Assembly (NCBI GenBank): GCA_016218045.1
Contig: JACRFB010000041.1
Coordinates: 1-58,476 of the forward strand
DNA: 58,476 nucleotides
Origin: Ignavibacteriota bacterium
GTDB taxonomy: Bacteria; Bacteroidota; Ignavibacteria; SZUA-365
Direction of reading: 5' to 3'
Part shown: positions 8,539 through 16,727 of the stretch, in pieces
Position numbering within the stretch: position 1 is the first letter of the stretch
Layout of the letters: the number at the start of each line of letters is the position of its first letter
Program-made: the position numbers and the translations under genes
Notes under the pieces: model-generated
The model's database searches: none
Seen by the model: the letters and a program-made list of their open reading frames with translations, nothing else
What the model was told of the DNA's origin: nothing

Positions 8539-10427
8539 TACGTGCGACTGTTGTGATTGTAATTACAGTTGCTTTGAAATTCGGCATTCCCCGGGGTTTC
8601 GGTCCAGCAGATCCGGTTCGTAAAATCGATGTCGGCCACGTATCCTGCTATGAAGGCGCTTGAGAGTGCCTTGATCGTACTTTGGGCGATAGTGCTGCTG
8701 GCCACCCTCTCGCGCCAGTAATATCTTTTGTTCATGCCGTGGACAAAGATGGCTCCGGTATTTCCGCCATAGTTTCCGCCGCCGTACGTGGCGTTCGAAT
8801 TAAAATCGTACATATGACAGGTGAAACATCCTTTCACGCGTTTGTGATCTGATTCCCTGTTGGGATGACGTGTGAATCGCGAGCCGGAGCCGGTTCCAGA
8901 CCAATAGTGTGTTGGATTGTGACACATGTTGCACAGCGGCGTGCCGTTTGTGGCGTCGCTGGTGATGGTGCGTTTGAGCATCTGATCGATATTAGATCCG
9001 TGGGGCCCCTTCGGTGGTGTGCCCGTGTCGTCACTGCCATGGCAATCCGAACACCATACAATACGACCGCTGCTGGCGTAGCTTCCCCATGGCGCCAACA
9101 GGGTGGTGCTTGTGCAGTTGGCGTTTGTCGTCCCTCCGCTCATGATGCCGTGATAGGACGGGTAGCGGGGATCGATTTCCTCCGCGATGTTCCGCTGCGA
9201 TCCCGATGCGTATCCCGAGTGACATTTCAGACAGATCTGGTACTCTTTTACCGCGGGACTCACGACAGTGTAGGCGGTGACGGGAGTCCAGGTATTGCTG
9301 TTGTTCGTCATCGTTGTCGGGAGCGTTCCGAAGGTCGGTTCTACTCCCCATACACCCTTCAACACACCGCTGCCGCCCGTGCCCGCGATGTCGCGTGTAG
9401 CACCCGTGTGGACCGTCCCCTCCGCGGTATGCATGTTGTGGCAGTCCCAGCACTCGGCGTGTCTCGACGAGCCGAGATTTGACGCGGATTCCTGGGGTGC
9501 TTCGTTTTTATGCGCTCCCGACACGCTCGAGGTGGGATGTTTGTACGTTTTGGAATACTGCCCGGCGATGTTTTTTGTCGAGGCGGGCGCGGAGGAACCG
9601 TGGCAGGCGGATTGGAGGCACGTGGCCTCCTCGGCAAATCTGAGTATGTACGGCCCGCTGCCCGCTCCATGCGATTTGTGGCAACTCCTGCACGCCCATT
9701 CGCCGATGGTGGTTGCGCTTCCCCCCGCGGGTGTGTACGTCTGGGTCGACGTGCGGTGTATGACCAAGGAGCCGCTCCAACCCGACATCGTATGGCAGTA
9801 CGTGCACAGCGCTGCGTTGCTGTTCGACATCTGCAGAAAGTACCCGTTCTGATTTTTGTGCGCATCGTGGCAGGTGATGCATTCGATCCGTCCGCTGGAA
9901 GAATTTGGCTCGAGCAGGACGTTCCCCGTCCACGGCCAGCTCCGTGTCACCAACTGCGGGTCCAACGACGCGCTGTACGCATGACCGACGGGATGATCGT
10001 TCCGAAGATCCGTGCCGAGATTCCCGCCTGCACCTGTGGGCATGGTTGTGACACCCCCCGTCATGCTGATGGGTGTTGTGCCGCTCGCGGTGCGATACAC
10101 GCTGCCTATCGCGATGGTGCCGTCATGACAGCTCAGACAGAGACGGGAACGTAATCCCGGCTGCGACGGGCTGGTGTAGGACAAGGATGAGAGCATGTCG
10201 CTGGAATACAGCGTGTACGTGGAGGAGGGCTGATCACGGTTCCACAGCGGCGCGGTGGTCTGCGCGGAGTGCGGCGTGTGACAAAAGACACACAGCTCCG
10301 ATTCTGTCCCGGCCTTGATTGTTGCGGAACTTCCCGCGGAGAGATTGTGCTTCGTGCCCACGATGCTCTGCGCATGAAATGCAATGGGTGCAATCAGGAA
10401 CGTTATGATCAGGATGCTGCGTTTCAC
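8535..10427 (-). CDS. secreted multiheme c-type cytochrome (10 CXXCH + 1 CX4CH)
   Basis: A 630-residue exported electron-transfer protein. A signal peptide (residues 1-20, ending FHAQ) is followed by CXXCH motifs at residues 46, 97, 183, 208, 246, 326, 399, 459, 499 and 534, plus a spaced CLQSACH site at 270-276. Residues 21-215 resemble the whole tetraheme protein encoded at 16728-17396 (TKHNLS/SSHDF, CHTPH/CHAPH, PLWN, YTLY/YTMY, then a CH-D-G pair). The rest carries further heme sites and a non-heme tail of about 90 residues. The GTG at 10427 is preceded by GAGAGG nine bases upstream and gives a clean signal peptide, unlike the longer open frame. It lies downstream of the beta-barrel gene and overlaps resB. 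Confidence 0.92.
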   Translation of the reverse strand: MKRSILIITFLIAPIAFHAQSIVGTKHNLSAGSSATIKAGTESELCVFCHTPHSAQTTAPLWNRDQPSSTYTLYSSDMLSSLSYTSPSQPGLRSRLCLSCHDGTIAIGSVYRTASGTTPISMTGGVTTMPTGAGGNLGTDLRNDHPVGHAYSASLDPQLVTRSWPWTGNVLLEPNSSSGRIECITCHDAHKNQNGYFLQMSNSNAALCTYCHTMSGWSGSLVIHRTSTQTYTPAGGSATTIGEWACRSCHKSHGAGSGPYILRFAEEATCLQSACHGSSAPASTKNIAGQYSKTYKHPTSSVSGAHKNEAPQESASNLGSSRHAECWDCHNMHTAEGTVHTGATRDIAGTGGSGVLKGVWGVEPTFGTLPTTMTNNSNTWTPVTAYTVVSPAVKEYQICLKCHSGYASGSQRNIAEEIDPRYPSYHGIMSGGTTNANCTSTTLLAPWGSYASSGRIVWCSDCHGSDDTGTPPKGPHGSNIDQMLKRTITSDATNGTPLCNMCHNPTHYWSGTGSGSRFTRHPNRESDHKRVKGCFTCHMYDFNSNATYGGGNYGGNTGAIFVHGMNKRYYWRERVASSTIAQSTIKALSSAFIAGYVADIDFTNRICWTETPGNAEFQSNCNYNHNSRTY

Positions 10428-10601
10428 GATATCATGCCTCTCACGTGCTTGTCTCGCGCAGCGCGGGCTGCGCGGCCCTGATGTGTTCGGGCTCAGGTGC
10501 GGGAGAACCCGGACCCGCTTCCGGTACTGAAACGAATATACGGAGTCTGTGGTGACCGGCGCACGGAAGATACCGATACGCGGATTCACGCTGTTGTGGT
10601 T

Positions 10602-12314
10602 TCATCGAAAGAAGATGTCTATGGGTCGCCTGAAGTCGAGCACCATGTAATCGCTCACAAGGCGGCCGGTCAGGTTTCTTTGAACGCGAGCGGAAATGAG
10701 AAAGGAATGAAAGCGGTACCGCAGCTCGCCTTCGAGCAGGTAAGTTTGAAATCCGGTCAACGAACTCGCGGTCCGCTGGGCGTTGAATCGCAGGTCCAGA
10801 TTCCGCAGAAGCCGCGGAATCAACAGTTCCGCCTTGCTCAGACTGCTGCGGTCGGAAAACACGGCGGACGACCATCGCTCGGAATGGAGAAGGTTCACGA
10901 TGCAGAACGACAGTCCGTTGATGTTTGCCTCTCCTTCGAATCCTGTCACCGCGGATCGAATAAACGCCTGTGAACCTGTATACGAGACATCGGATCTCGT
11001 GGCACGAACGGCGAGTATCAGACCGGATTCCGTGGTCATGCGGCCCTCTATGCGGGCGTCGTTTCGCAACGCATCATCGCCGTTTTGGCTGTATTCGTGA
11101 GCGATGTCACTGCGCAGTGTCACCATGCCATGTTCGGATGCATTCCACGCGATTCCGCCTCCGGCCTTGCTTGCCTGAAAATATCCGCGCTCCATCCCGA
11201 ATTTCTTGACAAGCGCCGCCTCGACGGACGCGGACAGTTCATAATGCAACGCCTCGGATCCTGCGTTGTACATTCCGTCGAGTGCGACGAATGATCGATC
11301 CGCGCTTTGCTGATCTATCCCGTTTGTCGCCGATTGCACGTTGCCGCCCATTCCTGCCGAGGCGCGCATCGATGATGAAAGTGAAAGAAAGCTCCTGTGC
11401 TCAAACTGGTATTCGGTGCCCTGTTGCCTGAGCGCGCTCGACAACCTGTTTCCCGTGGCGGTGGCGCGAACGCGATGGCGGGCTCGTTCTGATTCGCCGT
11501 AGTCGCCGATCACGTCGACCGAATGATTCGAGAACGGCGCGCGCGCTTGATACTGGCCCGTCACATTCACGGTCATCGCGCCGGCCATTTCCGATCTGCC
11601 TGTTATCAGGATCTGGTGTTCGTCCGATGCGCCGGGAACGGTAAAATCGCGACGGAACATCCCGCGGTAATCCGCCGCGTAGGATGCGCCGTTGTTGGCA
11701 CTGTTTCCCAGTCTGAGAATCACCAGATCGTCCCGGCGGTACTGTTCGTCACACACGGTGATACACTTGAGCAGATCGCGCGTCACGAGCAGATCGACGC
11801 GGGGATAAAACGTGTTGCCCGGGATGTGCATGTCGATGCCGTATCGCTGCACGCGGGTGTCGTTCACCGCGCTCCATCCCGGCGTGAGCGCATCCGCCCC
11901 GCTTTGTGCCGAAGTCATGTCGTGCCTGTGCAGAAAACCCCGCAGCCGGAAACCGTTGTTCGGGAACAGTGTGGCCGAAAGTTCAAACAAGCCCCAGTCG
12001 CTGAAATCGCGTTTCTGTACCGGTCGGTCGGCAACACGAAATTGCAACGCTTCACGTACGTAGGATGTGGACGCGGTAAAGGTCAGCAGTTTCGGCGAAT
12101 AGACGTATCCGTCCACGTCAAGACGGTATCTTTGGCTGTACGTACGCTCGAGGGGAGACTGGGAAATGCGCGACCGATCATCATACCGGAGGGTGTTCTG
12201 AATGTCCGCGCGAATCGCGGAAAGCTGTGCGCCCGCGTCATGTCCACCGATCGCCCCGATGAAAAGACTCAGGACGAGTGTGTGCAGGTAGAAGTATCGA
12301 TGACAGGTGGGCAT
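10602..12314 (-). CDS. predicted outer-membrane beta-barrel, cytochrome-associated
   Basis: A 570-residue protein with a signal peptide (about residues 1-29, ending DAGAQ). The rest is a long series of alternating hydrophobic/polar stretches with aromatic ends, as in outer-membrane barrels (for example YRLDVDGYVYSPKLLTFTAST, and ELRYRFHSFLISARVQRNL near the end). The last residue group, RPIDIFFR, has aromatics close to the terminus. I do not recognise a named family by sequence. First in the unit with the 11-site cytochrome, ResB, CcsA and two propellers, it is a plausible conduit analogous to MtrB or Geobacter Omb porins, which is inference. The start is the ATG at 12314. Confidence 0.75.
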   Translation of the reverse strand: MPTCHRYFYLHTLVLSLFIGAIGGHDAGAQLSAIRADIQNTLRYDDRSRISQSPLERTYSQRYRLDVDGYVYSPKLLTFTASTSYVREALQFRVADRPVQKRDFSDWGLFELSATLFPNNGFRLRGFLHRHDMTSAQSGADALTPGWSAVNDTRVQRYGIDMHIPGNTFYPRVDLLVTRDLLKCITVCDEQYRRDDLVILRLGNSANNGASYAADYRGMFRRDFTVPGASDEHQILITGRSEMAGAMTVNVTGQYQARAPFSNHSVDVIGDYGESERARHRVRATATGNRLSSALRQQGTEYQFEHRSFLSLSSSMRASAGMGGNVQSATNGIDQQSADRSFVALDGMYNAGSEALHYELSASVEAALVKKFGMERGYFQASKAGGGIAWNASEHGMVTLRSDIAHEYSQNGDDALRNDARIEGRMTTESGLILAVRATRSDVSYTGSQAFIRSAVTGFEGEANINGLSFCIVNLLHSERWSSAVFSDRSSLSKAELLIPRLLRNLDLRFNAQRTASSLTGFQTYLLEGELRYRFHSFLISARVQRNLTGRLVSDYMVLDFRRPIDIFFR

Positions 12315-12352
12315 ATTCAGGTGCTATTCGATGACATTCATGTGGAATGTCC

Positions 12353-12368
12353 GGCTATACTAGTACCT
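12353..12368 (-). promoter_or_regulatory. candidate sigma-54 promoter of the barrel/cytochrome unit
   Basis: On the minus strand, AGGTACTAGTATAGCC has GG and GC separated by exactly 10 bp, the -24/-12 spacing required by sigma-54. The flanking bases only partly match the consensus. It would start transcription near 12342, about 28 bp before the barrel ATG. The palindrome at 12463-12482 lies about 130 bp upstream, a normal enhancer distance. Called mainly from spacing and context. Confidence 0.4.
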
Positions 12369-12462
12369 ACAAATTCCATGCTGGAATTCTGGTCCAATGA
12401 GGCGCCTTCCACATCCGTTTTTCCACCGTTTTCGCGTCCGCTCCAACACCTTCAGCATCGGC

Positions 12463-12482
12463 ATGGGCCATTTGCCCCACAT
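12463..12482. promoter_or_regulatory. palindromic enhancer-like site C
   Basis: The minus strand reads GTGGGGCAAATGGCCCAT, the third copy of an 18-bp interrupted palindrome also found at 18025-18042 and 18060-18077. All three fit STGGGGNAAATRRCCCAY. It lies in the 272-bp gap upstream of the barrel/cytochrome unit. Inferred to bind the NtrC-type activator encoded at 18092-19456. Confidence 0.6.
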
Positions 12483-12586
12483 GGGGTATATAACGGATAA
12501 GGACGATCCGATTAGTGCCTGATGGAGTGGTGAACATCTGCATAGACACAATCCGTGGATCATGCATCTTCACAGCGGCGGTTGGA

Positions 12587-13450
12587 CTAGGGCTGCTCAA
12601 CGCCTGGTACTTTGTCGAGGTCCGGGAGTTCCGGCAGGTAGTGGGGGTCCTCTTCCTCCGTCGATTGTGCAGACAGGCGGGCCGTCGAAAAACCTACGCC
12701 AAGGAAAGCTCCATATTGCAGCGCCCCGCGATGGTTCCGTGTTGATAGCCCCGCGTTGATTTGCAGGTGCCCGCCGACAAAGAGGCGTACACCCGCCCGC
12801 ATCGAATAGTCGATACGCGGCACGACGTTCCCGATGCTCCCCACTTCGACCATGCCAAGGAGCGACTCCAGAATCGGATAGGAAATCCCGATCTCAAGGA
12901 GCAGTCGGTCGCGTCGTGCATGCGGTGTTGCAGTGAGCGTGTGTGCAACACCGCCGGTGACGAAGACCTGAAGGTTATCGATGTGCATTCCCACAATTGT
13001 TTGCAGCGCAACGCTTGTCCATGTGTCGACCTGCACACCGTTGCGGGCAAGTTCCGTGGAGCAGTATTCCGCACTGACAGCAAAGCTGCCAATGCCCAGT
13101 TCCAATCCAAGCGCTTTGAGCCCGATGCGCACGTCGTGGAATTCATCGCTCCCATCCCGCAGCTTTGGCGAGAACACAAGGAAGGTTTCCGACATTCGCG
13201 CCACGCCATACCCGATGGCGATCGGCTGTATGAACATGCCGCCGGAGCCGGCCTCGCTCAGAACCGAAAATCCGGCCACAAAATTTCCCGGCTCCACCAG
13301 TAACGGCGAACGAGCGAGGAACAGTCCCGTGGCACCATGCATCGTGAAGCCGATCTGCGAGCGGGCTTCCGCCGCGCTGTCGGGTTGCGCCTGCGCGAAA
13401 AGTGTCCCGCACAGGCACAGAAGAGCGAGGGTTTTACATCGCACTCTCAC
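12587..13450 (-). CDS. predicted small outer-membrane protein
   Basis: 287 residues beginning at a GTG (13450) eight bases after the stop of the octaheme gene. The start is chosen because it begins a signal peptide (RCKTLALLCLCGTLFAQAQ), while the longer open frame adds a non-signal stub. The mature part is glycine- and aromatic-rich with repeated amphipathic strands (for example RDRLLLEIGISYPILESLLGM and GVRLFVGGHLQINAGL), suggesting a beta-barrel of 8-12 strands. The acidic/proline tail (STEEEDPHYLPELPDLDKVP) is probably exposed. No named family was recognised. It is the last gene of the receiver/tetraheme/octaheme unit and could be that unit's own outer-membrane partner. Confidence 0.7.
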   Translation of the reverse strand: MRVRCKTLALLCLCGTLFAQAQPDSAAEARSQIGFTMHGATGLFLARSPLLVEPGNFVAGFSVLSEAGSGGMFIQPIAIGYGVARMSETFLVFSPKLRDGSDEFHDVRIGLKALGLELGIGSFAVSAEYCSTELARNGVQVDTWTSVALQTIVGMHIDNLQVFVTGGVAHTLTATPHARRDRLLLEIGISYPILESLLGMVEVGSIGNVVPRIDYSMRAGVRLFVGGHLQINAGLSTRNHRGALQYGAFLGVGFSTARLSAQSTEEEDPHYLPELPDLDKVPGVEQP

Positions 13451-13457
13451 GCGTGTG

Positions 13458-14711
13458 TCAATAATCGTGACAGGTGGAACACAGGGCCATGCCGGTCCCG
13501 CGCACAAGTTTTGGGAGGGCGGATGCGTGGGGCAGGTGGCACGATGCGCAATCGAGGCGACGCACCTGTGTCGAGGGACGTTCGACCGTCGTCAGAGGAT
13601 GGTTGGCGATCGGATGAGGTGTCTTGGCCATCTCGGCGTGACACGATGCGCAGATCGTATTTACCTTATCGACGAGCAACGCGCGTTCGTCGGTGCCATG
13701 CGGATCGTGACACTGCATACATCGATCCGTCGCGGGGAAATGCTGTGTCTCGCTTTTTTCCACGGCTTCGGTGGCGTCGCCATGGCACTCGCCGCAGACG
13801 GCCGTGCCGAAATCCTTGTTCGCATGAAGCGCGAACGGCTGCTTCGCCGCCGCATCGTGGCAGGTAAGGCAATCCCAGTCCGTAACGGGTGCGTGCGCGT
13901 TTTTTCGCGTGACCATGGGTGCGTGGCAGGGTCCGCAGTACTCCTTCATCGACGAGCCCCCGCCGGCGGCGGAGGCGGGAATGTCGATGGCATGGCAGTC
14001 GGCGCAGGTCTCCGAGTATACGGTACTGTGGAAATACGGAATTTCTCCAACAGAGGACGGTATCGGAAGAAATTCGGTGGGCACAAAAAATACCGCCTCG
14101 GCGCTTTGAAGCACTTTCCCCTTCTCATCAAGCCCTTGCAGCACAAGACTGTTGCTGCCCGGGGTCAGTGTGGTAGGAAGCACAAAAATCCCGGTGCTCG
14201 CGATATGGGAGGACGCGTTTCCCGTCTCGGTGATTTCGGCCGTCCACCCCTCGATTTCCACGCGGACACTCGCGATTGAATGCCGGAACAGCGACGCGTA
14301 TATGTTCTTGAACTGCTCGCTCGCCCAAAATTCCTTGAGCCCCGTGTTGCTCTCGAGGGCAAACGTCAATTCCTGACGGTTCTCCTTGTTCGCCTGAGGG
14401 TACAACATGGTGAATACCGCTTTGCTCAGGAGAAATCGTTCAGGGAACAGCGCTTTGACCGCGGATGCAAATCCATCCTTGTCCTCCTTGGTCGACATGC
14501 GCAACCAAATCGAGGCACGGGCTGGCGTCAACAGACGGATACGCGCGATGTCCTTCGAGTCCGACCGCCCGATGACCGACACTGTCCGTACCTTCGAGAC
14601 GCGTGGATTCTCGCGTGGATACAGAAGCGTGAAGAAATCCTGTGCCTGGCTTTCCGAGAGGCCGACCAGTAGACACGCAATGAGCAGAATGATATCAAGC
14701 CGATTTTTCAT
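13458..14711 (-). CDS. secreted octaheme c-type cytochrome
   Basis: A 417-residue exported protein with a signal peptide (residues 1-23, ending SQA). The N-terminal 230 residues carry no heme site and look beta-rich, possibly an Ig-like adhesion or docking domain. The C-terminal part has eight CXXCH motifs: CADCH, CGPCH, CLTCH, CGECH, CMQCH, CASCH, CASCH and CSTCH, the last ending three residues from the terminus. Such compact heme strings act as electron relays in the periplasm or at the surface. The gene lies between the SUMF1 lipoprotein and the small outer-membrane protein, with gaps of 27 and 7 bp, so one transcript is likely. The ATG start at 14711 has no strong ribosome site. Confidence 0.9.
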   Translation of the reverse strand: MKNRLDIILLIACLLVGLSESQAQDFFTLLYPRENPRVSKVRTVSVIGRSDSKDIARIRLLTPARASIWLRMSTKEDKDGFASAVKALFPERFLLSKAVFTMLYPQANKENRQELTFALESNTGLKEFWASEQFKNIYASLFRHSIASVRVEIEGWTAEITETGNASSHIASTGIFVLPTTLTPGSNSLVLQGLDEKGKVLQSAEAVFFVPTEFLPIPSSVGEIPYFHSTVYSETCADCHAIDIPASAAGGGSSMKEYCGPCHAPMVTRKNAHAPVTDWDCLTCHDAAAKQPFALHANKDFGTAVCGECHGDATEAVEKSETQHFPATDRCMQCHDPHGTDERALLVDKVNTICASCHAEMAKTPHPIANHPLTTVERPSTQVRRLDCASCHLPHASALPKLVRGTGMALCSTCHDY

Positions 14712-14738
14712 AGTGTGCGGAACATCATGTGCGTCATA

Positions 14739-15596
14739 TTAAGGAATACTGCGGACCACGCGCATGCCTGTGTCGCGCCTTTTTGTTCCCGGCGTCAGAT
14801 ACGCGCTGCGGCATGATGAACGGTGATTTGTCGCCAGCAGAAATGCTGATCCTCCGCGGAGCACCTTTTCCGCGCCTGACGCAGGGCCCCGCGGGTCCTG
14901 CACAGCATTTGCCCCGTATGCCGACGCCGAATACCAATCCCAGCACCATTCCAGCACATTGCCATGCATGTCGAACAGGCCGAACCCATTCGCCTCCCTT
15001 TCCCCGACGGGGTGTGTCGTGCCTTCGGAATTCCCCGCATGCCAACCCACAACCGACAGCGCGTTGACATTGTCACCGGATGAGTACTCCGTGCTCGTCC
15101 CTGCACGACATGCGAATTCCCACTCGGCCTCTGTCGGAAGCCGGTATCCATTGGCGCCGAAATCACACTGCACGTTTCGTTCGGTGATGCCCGTGTAACA
15201 CGGCGTAAAATTCTCGAGCGCGCTGAGTGAGTTGCAAAAGGCCACGGCCTCGTACCAGTCGATGTTTTCGACGGGCAGTTTTGCGACACCTGTGTGGATG
15301 CTCGGATTACGCCCGGTTGCTCGCACGTAGAGTTCCTGTGTCACTTCGCACCGCGAGATCATGAACGGATGCACAGTCACCTGATGCACGGGAAGCTCGT
15401 CTTGCTGTCCCCCGGATCCGTTGATATTTCCCATGCGGAAGGCTCCGCCATTCAACGTCACCATTTCGATGAAGGTGCTCGGTGGATTCTTGGTGTCGGT
15501 GCCCGTATCACAGCCCGCGAACACACAGACAGAAACGCACACCGGAAAAAATACTGCTGTCATCCGTCGCAGTATGTGAAACACAATCCGCGTCAT
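14739..15596 (-). CDS. SUMF1/FGE-fold lipoprotein
   Basis: A 285-residue predicted lipoprotein (lipobox VFAGC at about residues 25-29) with one formylglycine-generating-enzyme-like (SUMF1) domain. Typical family motifs include GGAFRMGN, RCEVTQELY, LPVENIDWYEAVAFCN, RLPTEAEWEFACRAG, NGFGLFDMHGNVLEWCWDWY and VLRGGS. In true FGE two cysteines near the C-terminus do the chemistry. Here only one (HRSSCRS) is visible in the matching region and the GFRC ending is replaced by GMRVV. I therefore infer a non-catalytic binding or structural role. The start at 15596 overlaps the propeller gene stop (ATGA), ensuring coupling. No sulfatase gene is nearby. Confidence 0.85.
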   Translation of the reverse strand: MTRIVFHILRRMTAVFFPVCVSVCVFAGCDTGTDTKNPPSTFIEMVTLNGGAFRMGNINGSGGQQDELPVHQVTVHPFMISRCEVTQELYVRATGRNPSIHTGVAKLPVENIDWYEAVAFCNSLSALENFTPCYTGITERNVQCDFGANGYRLPTEAEWEFACRAGTSTEYSSGDNVNALSVVGWHAGNSEGTTHPVGEREANGFGLFDMHGNVLEWCWDWYSASAYGANAVQDPRGPASGAEKVLRGGSAFLLATNHRSSCRSAYLTPGTKRRDTGMRVVRSIP

Positions 15597-16651
15597 GGTC
15601 CGACAAAGCCGTACACGTTTACCAGATCGGATCCCCATTGATTCGTGACGAAGATCAGGTATTTCAACACAAGACCCGGCGCCACGTACTTTTTGAAATG
15701 ATCGACATGTTCATAGTCGATCAATACTTTGACGGGCATGTTCAAGTCGCCGGGGCCGTGATATGGGCCGCCAAAAAACAGCAGGAGACGGCCTTCCTTA
15801 TCAAAAATCTGTACGTTTTCAAACGCCGCATCAACGGCGTACAGATTGCCATCGCGGTCCACATCCACACCCTTCGGTCGCACGAACTGTCCCAGTTGAT
15901 TTCCATGCGATCCGATACTTGTGATATACGTTCCTTCGAGATCAAACACCTTGATTTTCTGATCGCCGATGTCGCTGACATAGACGCGGTCTGACCATAT
16001 GGCAAAATTCGTTGGCGAAAACAGGTACGACGGGGCTTTTGGATCTGTCGTGTCCGGGAAACTTCGTACCATCGGGCCGCCACCGTGCGGAAACACCTGC
16101 ACCTGATGACGGAGCATATCGAGAATCCAGACGCCGCCGGAGGTGCATTTGACATCCACGGGTTTCGAGTCTTTTCCGTCACCGATCGCGTTGATGTAGT
16201 CCAATTCCGGCGTAAAGATCACCACTTGTTTTCGATCGGTATCGGCCACGTACACTCTCCCCGAAGAATCGACGGCGCAATTGATGGGGACACGCAGTTG
16301 TCCCTGTCCTCGCGGTTGGAAAGCGCTCAGCGTGCCCTTCGCAAAATCTCCCACGACGAGCCCGTGGACCCGGGAATCACACACGTACAATTTTCCATTG
16401 TGTGTGGCGAGACCGTAGGGCCGGATGAGGTGAATCCCCGCGTCGTCTCCGAGAATAGTGCTTAAAACTCCGCCCGCGTCGCGACAGGCGAATCGACGGT
16501 CCTCAGCAAAACTCGTCAGGTACTGCACACGCGCCACCTGTGGTGGCGGGGGATACATGATATACTCGTTTGTCGGGCCGAGAGCCGCGGGCCCCGCGCA
16601 TGCGGCGAACAGAATCGGACAGAGAAGCAGAAAATGGAGAGATCTATGCAT
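15593..16651 (-). CDS. NHL-repeat beta-propeller lipoprotein
   Basis: A 352-residue predicted lipoprotein: a signal peptide with lipobox FAACAG, then a conserved segment (YIMYPPPPQVARVQYLTSF) that also occurs in the secreted propeller at 4287-5276 (QWPPPPAEARIRYITSYG), then about six NHL blades (for example PYGLATHNGKLYVCDSRVHGLVV and PKGVDVDRDGNLYAVDAAFENVQIF). The ATG at 16651 is selected because it starts the signal peptide, whereas the open frame extends into the hairpin region. It follows the tetraheme cytochrome and overlaps the SUMF1 gene. The shared pre-blade segment suggests the two propellers are paralogues serving similar partners. Confidence 0.87.
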   Translation of the reverse strand: MHRSLHFLLLCPILFAACAGPAALGPTNEYIMYPPPPQVARVQYLTSFAEDRRFACRDAGGVLSTILGDDAGIHLIRPYGLATHNGKLYVCDSRVHGLVVGDFAKGTLSAFQPRGQGQLRVPINCAVDSSGRVYVADTDRKQVVIFTPELDYINAIGDGKDSKPVDVKCTSGGVWILDMLRHQVQVFPHGGGPMVRSFPDTTDPKAPSYLFSPTNFAIWSDRVYVSDIGDQKIKVFDLEGTYITSIGSHGNQLGQFVRPKGVDVDRDGNLYAVDAAFENVQIFDKEGRLLLFFGGPYHGPGDLNMPVKVLIDYEHVDHFKKYVAPGLVLKYLIFVTNQWGSDLVNVYGFVGP

Positions 16652-16679
16652 ACGTCCAGAATACTCGTGTGTTATAACA

Positions 16680-16706
16680 CAGAGGTGCGGACACGCCGCA
16701 CCTCTG
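16680..16706 (-). promoter_or_regulatory. intercistronic hairpin
   Basis: CAGAGGTGCGG and CCGCACCTCTG form an 11-bp perfect stem with a 5-base loop, 22 bp beyond the tetraheme stop. It has no U-tract on either side, so it is more likely a 3'-end stabiliser or partial attenuator than a full terminator. A 12-bp palindrome GTGTTATAACAC (16669-16680) abuts it. It could set a high ratio of tetraheme cytochrome to the downstream gene products. Confidence 0.65.
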
Positions 16707-16727
16707 CATACGCGGCGATGTGATGAT

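Noticed and set aside
10428-10589. Upstream extension of the large cytochrome
   Set aside because: It precedes the signal peptide and lacks signal character. The GTG at 10427 has a proper ribosome site.
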